Positions 1 through 11,078 are shown, numbered from the stretch's first letter. The stretch: 64,000 nucleotides of DNA from Hygrophila difformis (GCA_030278955.1 JAOANR010000011.1:45743417-45807416), one strand, 5' to 3'. The notes: a model not told the origin generated them from the letters alone. Numbers and translations are program-made.

Positions 1-283
1 ACTAAGAGTAAAAATAAAATACGATATTTTGATTAATCTTTTAATCATCCTTTTATTCCAATACACTGCCTATTTATAAGACTAATAAATATAGGTCGTT
101 ACATTCTAAAGATGCGTACACATTTCACATAAAATTGCTAATTCAAATTACAATAATAACCAACCCCACTAATTATACAATAACTGGCCACTACAATAAC
201 AATCCTAAAATTTATCTAAAATATAGAATAATATTATTTTTGTGTGATAACACCTTCATACGTTCAAGTTTTTCGATACTTAC

Positions 284-718
284 ATGTCTAATGAGGAAAT
301 TATGTCATTGTCATCTCCTGTATATTTCATGTTTCTCCGGTCATTCAAAATCTCCATGACTACAACTCCAAAGATATAGAAGTATATATCAACCTTATTA
401 GAAGTTCCTTCCCCAGCAATGCATTCTGGGGCCAAATAACCCCTGCAAACACAAATAAGAGAATACATGTTAGAACACTTAATGCGCAATATTAAATATT
501 CAGCGTGGCATAAATATTATCATCAATGTGTTTAAGTGTATGCATTAGCCCAAAGCCTGAAAGTTTAGGATTCATTTCATTGTCCAGCAAAATGTTGCTG
601 GGTTTGATATCTCTGTGAATCAGTATCAGTTCTGAATTTTGATGAAGATGAACAACTGCTTTAGCAATCCCCATAATTATTTCGAAGCGCTGCGGCCATT
701 GAAGTCGATGACGTCCAT
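284..718 (-). pseudogene. Kinase-2 remnant of a tandem-kinase receptor (copy F)
   Basis: Two exon-like blocks match the second kinase domain of the receptors downstream. Block 718-about 490 encodes the catalytic-loop exon, with IHRDIKPSN intact but SGFGLM where an active kinase has SDFG. Block 442-284 encodes the next exon (GYLAPE, then FGVVVMEIL). The donor after the first block, GT in the other copies, reads GA here, and the second block has a length out of phase with its homologues. The ATP-loop exons that should lie at higher coordinates are absent; MITEs and a Helitron end occupy that place. The terminal exon is not seen at 1-283. I read it as a decayed duplicate, not a gene. Confidence 0.8.
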
Positions 719-756
719 CTTCATACATGTACCAGTCGGAGATTCTTGATCAAAGT

Positions 757-936
757 TATACAAGAAAAAATATAACCAAGTGGTGTCTTGTTGAATTTGT
801 CTCATCTTATAGTTTTTAAATATCAAATTCTTGGATTTTTTTACTTGTACCGAATTTGAGTTATTAATAATTTAAAATATCTATTGGCATGTGTGCAAAT
901 GAGAAATGTAATACTTAAAAAAACGGAGGAATGAAG
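757..936. mobile_element. Truncated Stowaway-like MITE
   Basis: The block ends in a degenerate MITE terminus (CGGAGGAATGAAG, then TA) and carries the core shared with the other MITEs here (TGTCTTGTTGAATTTGTCTC). The other terminus is missing, so the left boundary is approximate. Confidence 0.5.
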
Positions 937-950
937 TATTATATTTATTA

Positions 951-1207
951 CTCCATCCGTTTTTTTTTCTTGCCTCATTTGGGGTTTTGCTACTATTCAT
1001 ACTCACACTTTGATTTAAAGTTTTATTATAGTTATACAAGTTAAATATAGACAAGTTGTGTCTTGTTAGATTCATCTCGTCTTATAGTTTTTAAATATTG
1101 AACTTATAAAATTTTTACTTGTACTGGATATGAGTTATAAATGGTTAAAATCTGCATTGGACCGCGTGTTGTGTAGGTTTGTAGCAAGAATAAAAGAAGG
1201 GAGGGAG
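951..1207. mobile_element. Stowaway-like MITE
   Basis: Terminal inverted repeats CTCCATCCGT and GGAGGGAG are flanked by TA on both sides (949-950 and 1208-1209), as expected for Tc1/mariner Stowaway elements. The core (GTGTCTTGTTAGATTCATCT) is shared with the other copies in the window. Confidence 0.75.
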
Positions 1208-1216
1208 TATCAAATA

Positions 1217-1475
1217 CTCCCTTTGTCCCATTATTTTTGTCTCAAAACTTTTGGACACGTTGTCCAATGCATTTATTTAACAGTAAATATCATAAAATGT
1301 ACATAGGTAAAAATTATATAAAATGTATATTCTAAAACTACATGATTAAACGAATCTAATAAGACCGAACTTGACTATATTTTCCTCTTATATAATTGCG
1401 ATGACATTAGGTCAATGTTGATCACTGAACCGTATCAAAAGTCAAAATGAGACAGTTTTGGTGGGATGGAAGGAG
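1217..1475. mobile_element. Stowaway-like MITE
   Basis: It begins CTCCCTTTGTCCCA and ends TGGGATGGAAGGAG, flanked by TA at 1215-1216 and 1476-1477. It belongs to the same family as 55032-55293 and abuts the preceding MITE. Confidence 0.8.
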
Positions 1476-1480
1476 TATTA

Positions 1481-2064
1481 ACTAAATTATATAAATTGCA
1501 ATATAACAATAAGTTGAACACACTATGGTCACACATCTCACATAATCATTATAAAATTGGTGATGATAGTAAATTCAAAAATATTTTTTGCATCATCATT
1601 TCTAAATTTTAATTTATCCATTTATTCATTTACAAGAGTGTTTTCTTAAATTTTTCTAATTTACTTTGCATTTTATTTGCATTTTATTCTTAATATATGC
1701 TTGTGAAACTTCAATTATTCAAAATTTTGGGTAAATCAATATCTTTGCTACTTTTCATATACTTCCTCATGTGTACGTCATTAGAGCAGTAAATAGAAAT
1801 TCTTTTCCTTTTTCATTTTTTTAATCCGGTTTACTATTGTTTGTGGTATATTTGTAGGACACTAAATTGAAATAGAAATTACCTGTAGAGGCCTATTGTC
1901 TATTTCTCGGTTGCTATGCAATATATAGATTCATTCGTATAATACTTAAAATAGATTAAGGAGTTTGGGAATTAATCGATGTGACATAATAAAGTTGAGC
2001 TATTTTATTTGTTAAATTTAAATTCCTTGTTTACATTCCCGCCCATTAGGTGTAATAATACTAG
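1481..2064 (+). mobile_element. Helitron 3-prime part
   Basis: The block is similar to the 3-prime half of the Helitrons at 53812-56977. It ends CCCGCCCATTAGG, a short spacer, then CTAG followed by T, which is the Helitron terminus arrangement. The 5-prime end was not found; MITEs and the copy F remnant lie upstream. Confidence 0.6.
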
Positions 2065-2736
2065 TTAACACAATAATATTACTCAAATTCACATAATAAC
2101 CCAGTTATTTATAACAAAGCAAAAGCCAAGACCATCATACTATCACATTACTCAAATTTTTACAAATTATATAAATTTACACATGATAAACTTATAGTTA
2201 TGGGCTAGTCCTCTACTAGTGACTGAAAATTAAACATGTAAAAATTAGGAATACGAATATTATGGATATGCATACGTAAACACACTCGGGTCGGGGTTGT
2301 GGTTGGATCAGGTCTGCCTACGGATCCGAGATCCCAACCAAACTAAAGATCGATTCTCGGGGCCTGACGGGTTGAATTCCCATCCCGAGTAACTACCTGG
2401 TAGTGGAAGGTTGTACTTATTTGGGAACTACTACGATTATTTAATACATTTTTCACATAATTACGAAATCAGGTGCCCCAAATCAAATGGAATGGAATTG
2501 CTTATGTCGTATGCCAATATTAGCTTGAAAGCAATGCAGTAGAGACACAGGAATTATTTTTGTTTTCGCTTCCCAATTTCGGTAAGGATCTGTAGTGTTA
2601 TTGCAACATACATCATTCTTGAGGGACACAAAGCGCATGGGGTTCTGATGAAGTGGAGATTAGAAACAAACATCTGTTGTAATTTGTGGACTACTTATGG
2701 TGCATATCAGTGCAGACCATCCCAGAAATGGCATGG
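2065..2736. other. Gene-free stretch downstream of receptor copy A
   Basis: I see no coding region. It is AT-rich apart from a GC-richer patch at 2281-2400. The part near 2640-2736 is probably the 3-prime UTR of copy A, since it resembles the region just below the stop codon of copy B. Confidence 0.4.
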
Positions 2737-4636
2737 CTACCTTTCCAATGTGTCGTCATATTCAAAAGTTGCATCACTGTCGCTGTGGTTTCCATTGATA
2801 TTCCATTCGCACCCAGTTGTTTGCAGGCATGAAGCTGCTGCTGCTTCTTTTTCCTCCAGAGAAGAATCTTCCCGGAGCAACATCTTGAGCACCGACGACA
2901 TATCTGGTCGATCAAAAGGAGACTTTTGAGTGCATAGAAGACTGACTTGGATGCATCTTAGTGCTTCATCAGTTGAGTATTCCTCATCACCAACAGACTC
3001 GTAAACAAAGTCTAATGCTCGCCCTTGATTCCATAGCTTCCATGCCTGTAGGACATTAACCGTATTATTACAATGTAACCATAATGTGAATTGGGAAGAG
3101 AACTCAGCATGCTGGAAACTGGTATATATCTCTTTCGTATGTATGCAGCAGGTGTGTTCTGTTCCTACTTGCAAGGTTCGTTTTTTCACTAAATCGTGCA
3201 TTTCATCTATTTTATGTTCATGCGCAATTACAGTTCAAAAATAGCAGAAGGGAACAAAAAGGAGGCAGTGAAATTATTATAATACACTGACACACCTCTA
3301 GGTTACGATTCTAGTTCACATGTGATTTCTTCATCCATTCCAGTTTCTAGATACTTACATGTTCAATGAGGTTTGTGCCATTTCTTGTATATTCAATGTT
3401 TCTCCGGCCATTCAAGATCTCCATGACAACAACTCCAAAGCTATATACATCACTCTTACTAGTAACCTCGCTAGTCCTGATATACTCTGGGTCCATATAA
3501 CCACTGCAACCACAAATAACAGAATTGCATGTTAGAAAGCTTAATGCGCAAGACTAAATAGTATAGGCCTAAGGACAGGACTTACATGGTGCCACACAGT
3601 CTGGTTGAATATGTATCGTCAATGTTTTTAAGAGCGCGCATAAGGCCAAACCCTGAAAGTTTAGGATTCATCTCATCGTCCAGCAAAATGTGGTTCAGTT
3701 TGATATCTCTGTGAATCAGTGTCAGCTCTGAATTTTCATGAAGATGAACAACTGCTTTAGCAATCCCCATAATGATTTTGAAGCGCTGCGGCCATTGAAG
3801 TCGCTGACGACGTTCATCTTCATACATGTACAAGTTTATCATGTTACAAAGGACAATGAAAAAGACATATATAGGTACTGCTTTCATTTCCAGATTAAGA
3901 TACGGAAAAAGGAAGAAGAGATTACATACCAAATAAGAAGGTATCTAAACTTCCATTTTCCATGAACTCATACAGAATCATTCCTTGTTCATCATTGAAG
4001 GAATATCCTAATAGATTAATGATGTTTTGATGATGGACAGACTGGGCGAAAAAAATCTCTGTGTAGAAAAACCTGAGGCCATCTCCTGTTAAAGAGAGGA
4101 CTTTAACAGCTAGTCTCTGTCCTGTAGGTAACACAGCCTGTATGAAGCTCCAGTGATTAAAAGTTAAAACAGTAAAAGATATATATGAATGAACATTTAG
4201 AAAACTTTGGCAAAGTTACCCAATAGAAGACAGAGCCGAAGTCACCCTTTCGAATCTTATTTGAAGGGGAGAAATTATTTGTAGCAGTTGTAATTGTGGC
4301 CAAATCATACCTTGGCAAATATATTTCCTTTAAATCTGAAAACACAAATTCATTGGATAAAGTTAACATTATAGTGTCTGCATAAATGTTCATCCGTCGC
4401 ATATAAATGGATACATACCTTCATCTGATATATGACGTTCTTTTCCCTTGAAAAATTTTAGCATTTTCCAAATTGTCCAAAGCCATTGCCATAATGTCTT
4501 ACGTGGTTTTTGTTTTTTTCCCCCGATTTTTCCATCCGTATAGCCAGTGTTGTTCATTTCAATGTTCGGTTGTTCTGTCAAAGGAGATGGAGGTGTCTCC
4601 GCAGCAGCTGAGGAGGCCTCTTTTCGTTGTTCACTG
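2737..4636 (-). pseudogene. Kinase-2 (pseudokinase) exons of receptor copy A, out of frame with exon 1
   Basis: Exons are 4335-4220, 4137-3930, 3817-3586, 3503-3359 and 3045-2737, all with GT-AG borders and in phase with each other. The kinase-2 coding part of exon 1 would run to 4419, ending AG|GTATGT. The domain is DUF26/S-domain-like (YEFMENGSLDTFLFG; IHRDIK; GYMDPE; AWKLWNQGRA). It is degenerate: the glycine loop reads IRKGDFGSVF, the magnesium-site Asn is replaced (HRDIKLNH), and DFG reads GFG. The frame is shifted from the receptor by a 4-base duplication at 4664-4671. Without it, exon 1 would end in the same phase as in copies B and E. The exons themselves have no stops, so the break is recent or an assembly error. 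Confidence 0.78.
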
Positions 4637-6967
4637 CTAGATGATGCAATATTTCCCTCCTCTGACGGACGGGCAGGCTTGAGTCGCCGCCGCATTATTC
4701 ATTGTCTCATTTGGTACAGTAACTTTCCGGCTGTCGTGTTGCTCAAGCGCAAACTCCAGTTGCAGCACGACTTGAGCCATTGTAGGCCGTTCTTTCGGAT
4801 CATCGTGCAAACATTTTTCAGCAACTCCAACAAATGCCTTCAGGCTATCTGGTGAGACTTCCCCTCTCAGGTTCGGAGCTATAATACTCTCAACCTCTCC
4901 CTTACTAATTTTATTTCGAGCCCATTTGTGTAGATAGTAAGCATCCTCTGCAAGCATCGGTTCTACTGCAGGTCTCACACACAATACTTCCAACAACACC
5001 ACACCAAAGGCATATATGTCACTTTTCCTCGTAAGTTTACCAGTTCTATAATAGTAGGGGTCTAAGTACCCACGTGTACCCTTAACTTTTGTGCTAACAT
5101 GACTCTCTAAATTGAGCTTGTCTTGAGGTTTCGCCAATCCAAAATCTGAAACCTTTGGTACAAAATTTCCGTCTAGGAGTATGTTTGAAGTTTTCACATC
5201 ACGATGGATTACTCCACAACCCGTGTGAAGATAGTCTAGACCTCGGCCAGCTCCAATGCAAATATTGAGCCATTGCTTCCAGGTGAGGAGCGATCGGTTA
5301 TTGTCGTCACAAGGAAGTTTGTAGAGCTGATCAGCCAGGGTTCCATGGGGCATATACTCATAAACAAGAATCATTTCCCTACTCTCACTGCAGTAGCCAA
5401 TGAGAGAGACAAGATTCATATGTCGGACTTTCGAAAGTGTTTCTATCTCTGTCAAGAACTCGTATTCCCCTTCACCTGAGCATCTCTTTATGGCCACAGT
5501 TTGCTGTCCGTTATCAATAAGCCCTCTGTAAACCTTACCAAATCCTCCCCTTCCAATGAGGAAGGCATCACTGAAGTTATTGGTGGCCAGCCGGATCTCT
5601 TCCAATGAAAACCGCCTACAGATTTGTTCAGCTCTTGTCAAAGGTTTGTTTTCATCCTCTGCAACGCTACATTTCCTAATTAGTTGTAACTTATAAAGAA
5701 TGACATCAAGCATTATAAGTATAGCTGTTCCAACAGTTGCAATTGCATTTCTCCGACTAAAACCGGACTGCAAACTTTTGATAATCCGAGATGGCGAATC
5801 ACTTGATGTCGGAAGGGCATTTGGACTGGCAAAGCTGTTATCAGGGTTAATCAGCTTGTAGATTTCAAACCCTTCAAGGAATCTTTGCCGATCCATAATT
5901 TCATCATTGGACTGCAAGGAAATTGATAGGGTTCTTTTACCCCTTTGTTTTGGCCCTTTGATCATCACTTTGTAGTCTCTATACCACAGGTTTTCATGGC
6001 CATCCCTACCTGCAACTATTTCTGTGTTAGTATCAACAACCCTTTTATTAATCATAACCTTAAAAATTATCCCACCAGTCTCTGCTGTCTTGAGTTCTGA
6101 GTCACTGAAATAAATCCTGACCAAGTAGCTGAACCCGGCATCCACTGATTTTTTCCAGCTAAGATTGTCCTTCCGATTCCTATTCCGTTTCTGAACCTTT
6201 TCCCACATCCCCAAGATATCACCAAAATCATCTCCGGCTGGAGCAGCATCTCTCCCGACACTCATTCTGTGGACTAATTCAAGAGCAGCGGTGTTTTCAA
6301 TGTATACCAGAGATTGCCCAATGATCTGTGTCTCGAGATCACCTCTAAAATAAGAGAGTTGCTCAGGTATGGAGATGATTTCAACACCGTTTATGAAAGC
6401 ATATGTGTTATCTTGTAACGTGGTGCTTGTGGGCGAGAATATTATATCTAGATCATGACTTTCTAGTATAGTGAAACAGAACTCCTTGACAAAAGTATTC
6501 ACACCATGTGCATCAGCAGTGAGAGAAGGGCTGAAGTTAGTTAGTAGGATGAAAGATCCAGCTTCCACAGTAAACAAGTCCCTTAACCCTTTAAAGCCTC
6601 TATAGACAGCTGAATTGAAATGAAGGCGAAGAATTATCTGACCTGGATTCATCAGTTTGAATGTGTACTGAAATTTGGAACGGGAGATCCTGGCTGTGTT
6701 GTGAGGAACTGGATCGGTGGTGGTGGATTTCGTGTTGATGGGTGTAGAAGAAGTTGAAGAACCCGTAATTTGTAAGATGGAGGATGTTGTGGGTTGTATG
6801 TCACCAATCCATTCCCTGCCATTGATAATGGCCGCAGAATTAACATGAGTTGAGCCACAATTAATAGAAATATCTCCAGGAAGCCGCGCCGGGTCGTTGC
6901 TACCGTTGGTTATCACAGTGAAACAGAGCAGTAGCAGGCCGACTGTAGCAGAAGGATAAGTAGACAT
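4637..6967 (-). CDS. Malectin-like receptor kinase, CrRLK1L/FERONIA type (copy A)
   Basis: A 776-residue ORF. It has a signal peptide (about 1-23), a malectin-like ectodomain with the family start PGDISINCGS and FKLMNPGQIILRLHF, one transmembrane segment near residues 405-425 and a complete Ser/Thr kinase: [44 protein letters not shown]. All catalytic residues are present. The single exon fits the usually intronless CrRLK1L family, whose members sit in the plasma membrane and sense cell-wall state or RALF peptides. It most resembles the clustered MEDOS-type members; the ligand is unknown. The ORF stops early because of the tandem GACGGACG at 4664-4671, which replaces the linker and second kinase found in copies B and E. 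The start is the Met just before the hydrophobic leader, as in B. Confidence 0.88.
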   Translation of the reverse strand: MSTYPSATVGLLLLCFTVITNGSNDPARLPGDISINCGSTHVNSAAIINGREWIGDIQPTTSSILQITGSSTSSTPINTKSTTTDPVPHNTARISRSKFQYTFKLMNPGQIILRLHFNSAVYRGFKGLRDLFTVEAGSFILLTNFSPSLTADAHGVNTFVKEFCFTILESHDLDIIFSPTSTTLQDNTYAFINGVEIISIPEQLSYFRGDLETQIIGQSLVYIENTAALELVHRMSVGRDAAPAGDDFGDILGMWEKVQKRNRNRKDNLSWKKSVDAGFSYLVRIYFSDSELKTAETGGIIFKVMINKRVVDTNTEIVAGRDGHENLWYRDYKVMIKGPKQRGKRTLSISLQSNDEIMDRQRFLEGFEIYKLINPDNSFASPNALPTSSDSPSRIIKSLQSGFSRRNAIATVGTAILIMLDVILYKLQLIRKCSVAEDENKPLTRAEQICRRFSLEEIRLATNNFSDAFLIGRGGFGKVYRGLIDNGQQTVAIKRCSGEGEYEFLTEIETLSKVRHMNLVSLIGYCSESREMILVYEYMPHGTLADQLYKLPCDDNNRSLLTWKQWLNICIGAGRGLDYLHTGCGVIHRDVKTSNILLDGNFVPKVSDFGLAKPQDKLNLESHVSTKVKGTRGYLDPYYYRTGKLTRKSDIYAFGVVLLEVLCVRPAVEPMLAEDAYYLHKWARNKISKGEVESIIAPNLRGEVSPDSLKAFVGVAEKCLHDDPKERPTMAQVVLQLEFALEQHDSRKVTVPNETMNNAAATQACPSVRGGKYCII
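4664..4671. other. 4-base tandem duplication that shifts the frame of copy A
   Basis: The plus strand reads GACGGACG here, where copy E has a single GACG. It moves the reading frame so that the linker ends in a stop at 4637. Confidence 0.85.
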
Positions 6968-7477
6968 GGTTGGGAGATGAGTTTCTTAACGAGAAAGGAG
7001 AATGATTCTGGTTTCGTTCCAAGAACCAAATGTTGTGGTTGACCTTCAATCCTTCATACACTTTGTCTTGGCAGCACTTCGATAAGCGTTGACTTGCGAG
7101 CCTTGAGTAGACTTTGTCGCATAGAATACTAGTACTGTACTACTATATGACACACACAACTGCTAAACACACTAAAATTTAAGTGAGATTCTATTTTACA
7201 ACTTTTATTTACTTAAATTTAATTTAATTTTTTTATATTTTAGGTTGGATTTATTATTTTTATAATTTTATTATTTATTCTATTTAATTTTTTATATTAG
7301 TTTTATAATTTATTTTTAATAGTATTATATAAAGATAAAATTATAATTGTAAAAATTAAATTAAAATAGATAAACTAAAGTTAAAAATGGAGAATTTAAA
7401 GTTTTAGTGTTGAATGAATAAAGGAACTATGTTGGTTAAGATTATATACTTACCCAAATCATAGGAGTATTCCAATA
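6968..7477. other. 5-prime flank of receptor copy A
   Basis: No gene is seen. It is the upstream region of copy A, very AT-rich from 7180 onward. Confidence 0.4.
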
Positions 7478-7495
7478 CTCCCACCGTCCCATTTA

Positions 7496-8466
7496 GACCA
7501 TCTCCAGCAATGAACTCTATTTCCCAATCAACTCTACTCTATTTTCCAGTTCAGTTTACAGTTTTTTACTTTTCATCTCCAACAATCAAACTTTAAATTT
7601 CCCTCTAGATAAGAATATTCCATTTTGATCCATTTTACTATTCATTTAATTTTTATCTTTCAATTAATATATTGTATATATTTAAATATGATTAAAATTT
7701 TATTACTCCAAAATAAACTCCATTCGTCCCATTTGTATTGTCTCATTTGAATTTTTACACTGTTTATATATAAGTTTGATGTAATTTTTATTGCTTTATA
7801 TTCTTAGAAATAATATAGTGAATGAGATCTTGTTGGATTTATTTTTTTCCGCATAGTTTTAGAATATAATTTTATAGAATTTTTACTTCTACGCATTTTT
7901 ATTATTAACTGTTAAACAAATAAATTGGATTGCAGGTCCAAAAGTTTGAGATAATACTAATGGAACGGAAGGAGTATTATATTTTCTTTTCAGTAATCAT
8001 TGATAAGTGTCGGCATAGGTATATGGTAGTAAGCCATATAAATTACAAACGAATAAAAGAGAGGGATAAGGGACTTGGTGAGGAATCGAATCCCAATCAT
8101 AAAATTAGAAGTCAGTGACTTGATCACTAGGGCGAGTTATTTAAAATACCCTAATATTAAAAATTTATCTAAAAATAAATATATATAGTTATATTCTTGT
8201 AATTATTAAAAATAAAATTTAACATAATAAAATAAAAAAATCAGAGAAATAAGAATACAGTACACGTAATAACATGAAAGAAAAAAAAAAGAAAAAAAAA
8301 AGGAAAAGGGATAACGTTGCTACAGTGCAACGCTAGAATTGGCGGTGTACTATTCACTTGGCTGGATAATGACGTCCCGTCTGGCGTCTGAAGTGTGTTG
8401 TTGGAGTGCCCTCCTCCTTTATTATGGTGTTAAAACTCTATTTTAAAGTAACCGCTGGGGATGCCC
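7496..8466. mobile_element. PIF/Harbinger-like non-autonomous element
   Basis: The ends are GACCATCTCCAGC and GCTGGGGATGCCC, inverted repeats matching at 10 of 13 positions. TTA at 7493-7495 and 8467-8469 forms the 3-base target duplication typical of PIF/Harbinger. No transposase ORF is present. Confidence 0.65.
7718..7974. mobile_element. Stowaway-like MITE inside the Harbinger-like element
   Basis: It begins CTCCATTCGTCCCATTTG and ends GGAACGGAAGGAG, with the family core between. TA follows the right end; the left flank is less clean. Confidence 0.65.
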
Positions 8467-8706
8467 TTAATGTGTTATGTTTGATTTTTTGATACCGTTC
8501 ATTGTTTAGCTTTGTCTCAATTTTATTATATGTATATTCTTTTTAAAAAAATAGTCGATGTGGGTCTTGTTAGAATCATATAGTTATGTAGTTTAGAAGT
8601 ATATTTCGTATAATTTTTCATTATCCATATTTTTAAATATTAACGATTGAAAAAATGCATTGAATTGTGTGCAGAAGTCAAGACAAGTTAAATGGGACCG
8701 ATGAAG

Positions 8707-9147
8707 TACTTTATAGAGTAATTTGGTTAAAATAGCAAACTAAAAAACTTCTGGAAAAAATTCCAGTGCCAAAACTTAACCAATTTATCTATTATTCAAA
8801 TTCAATAATTCATTATTCAGATCAACTTTGTGTGGTTGAAGATAAATATGCTCATGCCATATATCCGGTAAATTAAACAAGTGTCAATAAGTGTTCACCT
8901 TCCAAGTTTTGTAAAAGAGTTTTTCACGCATTTTAAAAGTTAATTCAAATGCCAAAGGCTTTAATCACAATAGGTTTCTGGTTCAAAAATAGTCGATTTC
9001 AATCTGGTTTAATTATTTGATTTGATTAAGTTTGATATGATCTGATGACTTGTTCTGGTACAGTCTTACAAGTAAGTTTAGAAAAATACTAAATTCTACA
9101 AAATTCGAGCCTTAATCTCAAAATCAATGAGAAAATGGAGTATAATT
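8707..9147. other. Gene-free stretch
   Basis: AT-rich sequence upstream of the first cysteine-rich peptide gene. I see no coding or repeat structure. Confidence 0.35.
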
Positions 9148-9255
9148 AATCCAATTACCATAGAACAAGGTCATCAATTTAACGTGATTTCCAGCAGTTT
9201 AAATTCTTTCACTTGCCATACAAATGAGTAAATTTTATCGAGTATATATACTCAA
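9148..9255 (+). promoter_or_regulatory. Upstream block shared by the two cysteine-rich peptide genes, with TATA-like site
   Basis: The stretch TCCAATTACCATAGAA, then AAG and CATCA a few bases on, recurs at 20533-20561 upstream of the second peptide gene. A TATA-like sequence (AGTATATATACTC) lies near 9241-9253. The block looks like common ancestry of the two promoters. Confidence 0.5.
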
Positions 9256-9368
9256 TAATGGATGGAACATGAAAGTTCTATATAATATAGAAGAAGTGAA
9301 TCAAAGGCATTATACATATCCATGAAATTGAATTGAATATTACATAAGGAAGAAGGCAAGAATATAAC

Positions 9369-9620
9369 ATGGATAAGTGGAAGAAAAATCCTAGCAGCAT
9401 TAGCATTTTTGCAAGCCTGATACTCATAATTGTGTTATTGGGTGCAGAAGCTGAAGCAGTGCCGGGAGTACAAGACTTCCAGAACTGTCTGACCGGTTGT
9501 TACAATCGCTGGATATCAAAGCTAGGCGAGCAGCAGAGCGCGAAATGTCAAGCTAGATGTTATCTCTATTGTTCTAGACGATTTGCAGCCCATAATATAA
9601 GAGTCGGAAGACCTGAATAA
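9369..9620 (+). CDS. Secreted cysteine-rich peptide 1
   Basis: An 83-residue precursor. It has a basic N-terminus, a hydrophobic leader ending near residue 31 (LLGAEAEAV) and a mature part with cysteines spaced C-x3-C, then C-x3-C-x3-C. Compared with peptide 2 (20719-20946), which has C-x3-C-x3-C twice, the third Cys is Trp here (CLTGCYNRW), leaving five cysteines. The spacing recalls thionin-like or hairpinin-like defence peptides, but I cannot assign a family. It is transcribed away from receptor copy A. A secreted signalling or antimicrobial role is inference. The leader directly after the first Met supports the start. Confidence 0.7.
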   Translation: MDKWKKNPSSISIFASLILIIVLLGAEAEAVPGVQDFQNCLTGCYNRWISKLGEQQSAKCQARCYLYCSRRFAAHNIRVGRPE

Positions 9621-9820
9621 TAATGTTTTCTTCAATATATATTACTATTAGACCCCGTTTGATTGGTCTTATCGGAAGTTTTATTAGCTTCTTATCAAGG
9701 TAATTTTACATCGATAAGAAACTAATAGCACTCCTGGTAAAATGAATCACAAATGGTCTTATTAGTATGCTTATTTGGAATGAAAGAAAATTACAATAAA
9801 TAAGGGCAATATCTGTTTGG

Positions 9821-10594
9821 AAAGGGGATGTCCTGTTAAGAGAAGCATTATGGTATTTAGCACTGGGTGTTTTGAGACTGAAATGCATGTTATTTTTGAG
9901 TATTCTCCATTGAAGATTATAATTATATGGGTTAGTTTGGTGTATCAACCATTGAATTTTGTGTGATTATTCTTTGATGGTTCCCCAATTCCCATTAGCC
10001 TTCTACTCATCCCCCTAACCTTGCCATGGCATGTTATCACCTTTTCTAAGACCCTTTGATTTGGTGCAATGCTTTCTTCTCTTTGAGCACTATTTGTTTG
10101 GGATATGTGTTTTGAAGCAAGCCTATGGGTATGCTAGTTTGATTTCACCAACTGTGCGTTTACACTTCATCTTGGAGAGGACGGCTCGGTCTGATATATT
10201 TGATGATGGGAGGTCCTGGGTGCTTGGCGAGATCTTTGTCGAGATGGATGCTGCGGAGGTATTGGAGCTCAAGTTCAAGCTATGCTAATGGTTCAAGTCT
10301 GATTGTCTCTAACAACTGTGTTTGGAGGAGGAACTGCAGATGGTTTCAGTAACTCATGAAAAACTTTCGGTGGGCAGGAGGAATGATGGCCTCTTTCGAT
10401 TTTGTGTTGTTTTTTTTTGGTTCCTCCAATTTCTGTGTAGGGCATTATATCTTGAGCCCTGTTAGTGGATAAATGGCCGAGTAGAAGCATGTGTGCGTCA
10501 CTTCTTTGAGACTGATGTAGCTCGAGTTTGTATGCTCCTATTACATGTTTTGTTTTTGGAGTGCAATAAAATCAATCTTCCCTCAAAAAAAAAA
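9821..10594 (+). mobile_element. Retrocopy (processed transcript or LINE tail) with poly-A and target duplication
   Basis: The direct repeat AAGGGCAATATCTGTTTGG occurs at 9802-9820 and again at 10593-10611. The sequence between ends in a run of ten A preceded by AATAAA (10565-10570). This is the product of target-primed reverse transcription. The open frame at 10031-10288 resembles nothing I recognise. The source could be an mRNA or the 3-prime end of a LINE. Confidence 0.75.
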
Positions 10595-10611
10595 GGGCAA
10601 TATCTGTTTGG

Positions 10612-11073
10612 CATATATATACACAGTTATTGTAATGTCATGCATTTTATATGATGGTGTGAAGCTGTGAATCCATAATTATGTTTTTATAAGCCTTTTT
10701 ATATAAACTGTTTTTTTTTTCAATATATATATTCAAATAGTTTAGATTGAGAATTAAGTTACCTACAAATATAAAAGAAAAGAATTGAATAATATATTCA
10801 AATATAAAAATTGATTAAAATAATAACAAAATGTATATATTCAACAATAAAAACCAAACTATTTTTTTGGGCATATACTGGCATCCCAAATCACATTAGA
10901 CCCAAAACGATTTGACCAACATAACTACAACTAACACATGATAAAAACATATTCTTAAATGTGTTGAAAAATAAGAACGAAGAAAAGTTCCTCGATAATT
11001 ACAAAAATTAGTTATAAAAAATGTAGCTTCTTTCAATATAAAACTTTTATCTTTTAGTAAAAGGACGCACATG
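10612..11073. other. Gene-free stretch
   Basis: AT-rich sequence with no coding region seen, up to the Sirevirus target site. Confidence 0.35.
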
Positions 11074-11078
11074 GGGTC

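Larger units (their letters stand above)
7478..8706. mobile_element. Stowaway-like MITE split by a Harbinger-like element
   Basis: The left terminus CTCCCACCGTCCCA (7478) and right terminus TGGGACCGATGAAG (ending 8706) belong to the same MITE family as the other copies. The two halves are separated by the element at 7496-8466. Confidence 0.65.

Noticed and set aside
5273..5479. Plus-strand frames over the receptor kinases
   Set aside because: They are antisense shadows of conserved kinase sequence and recur in copies B and D for that reason.
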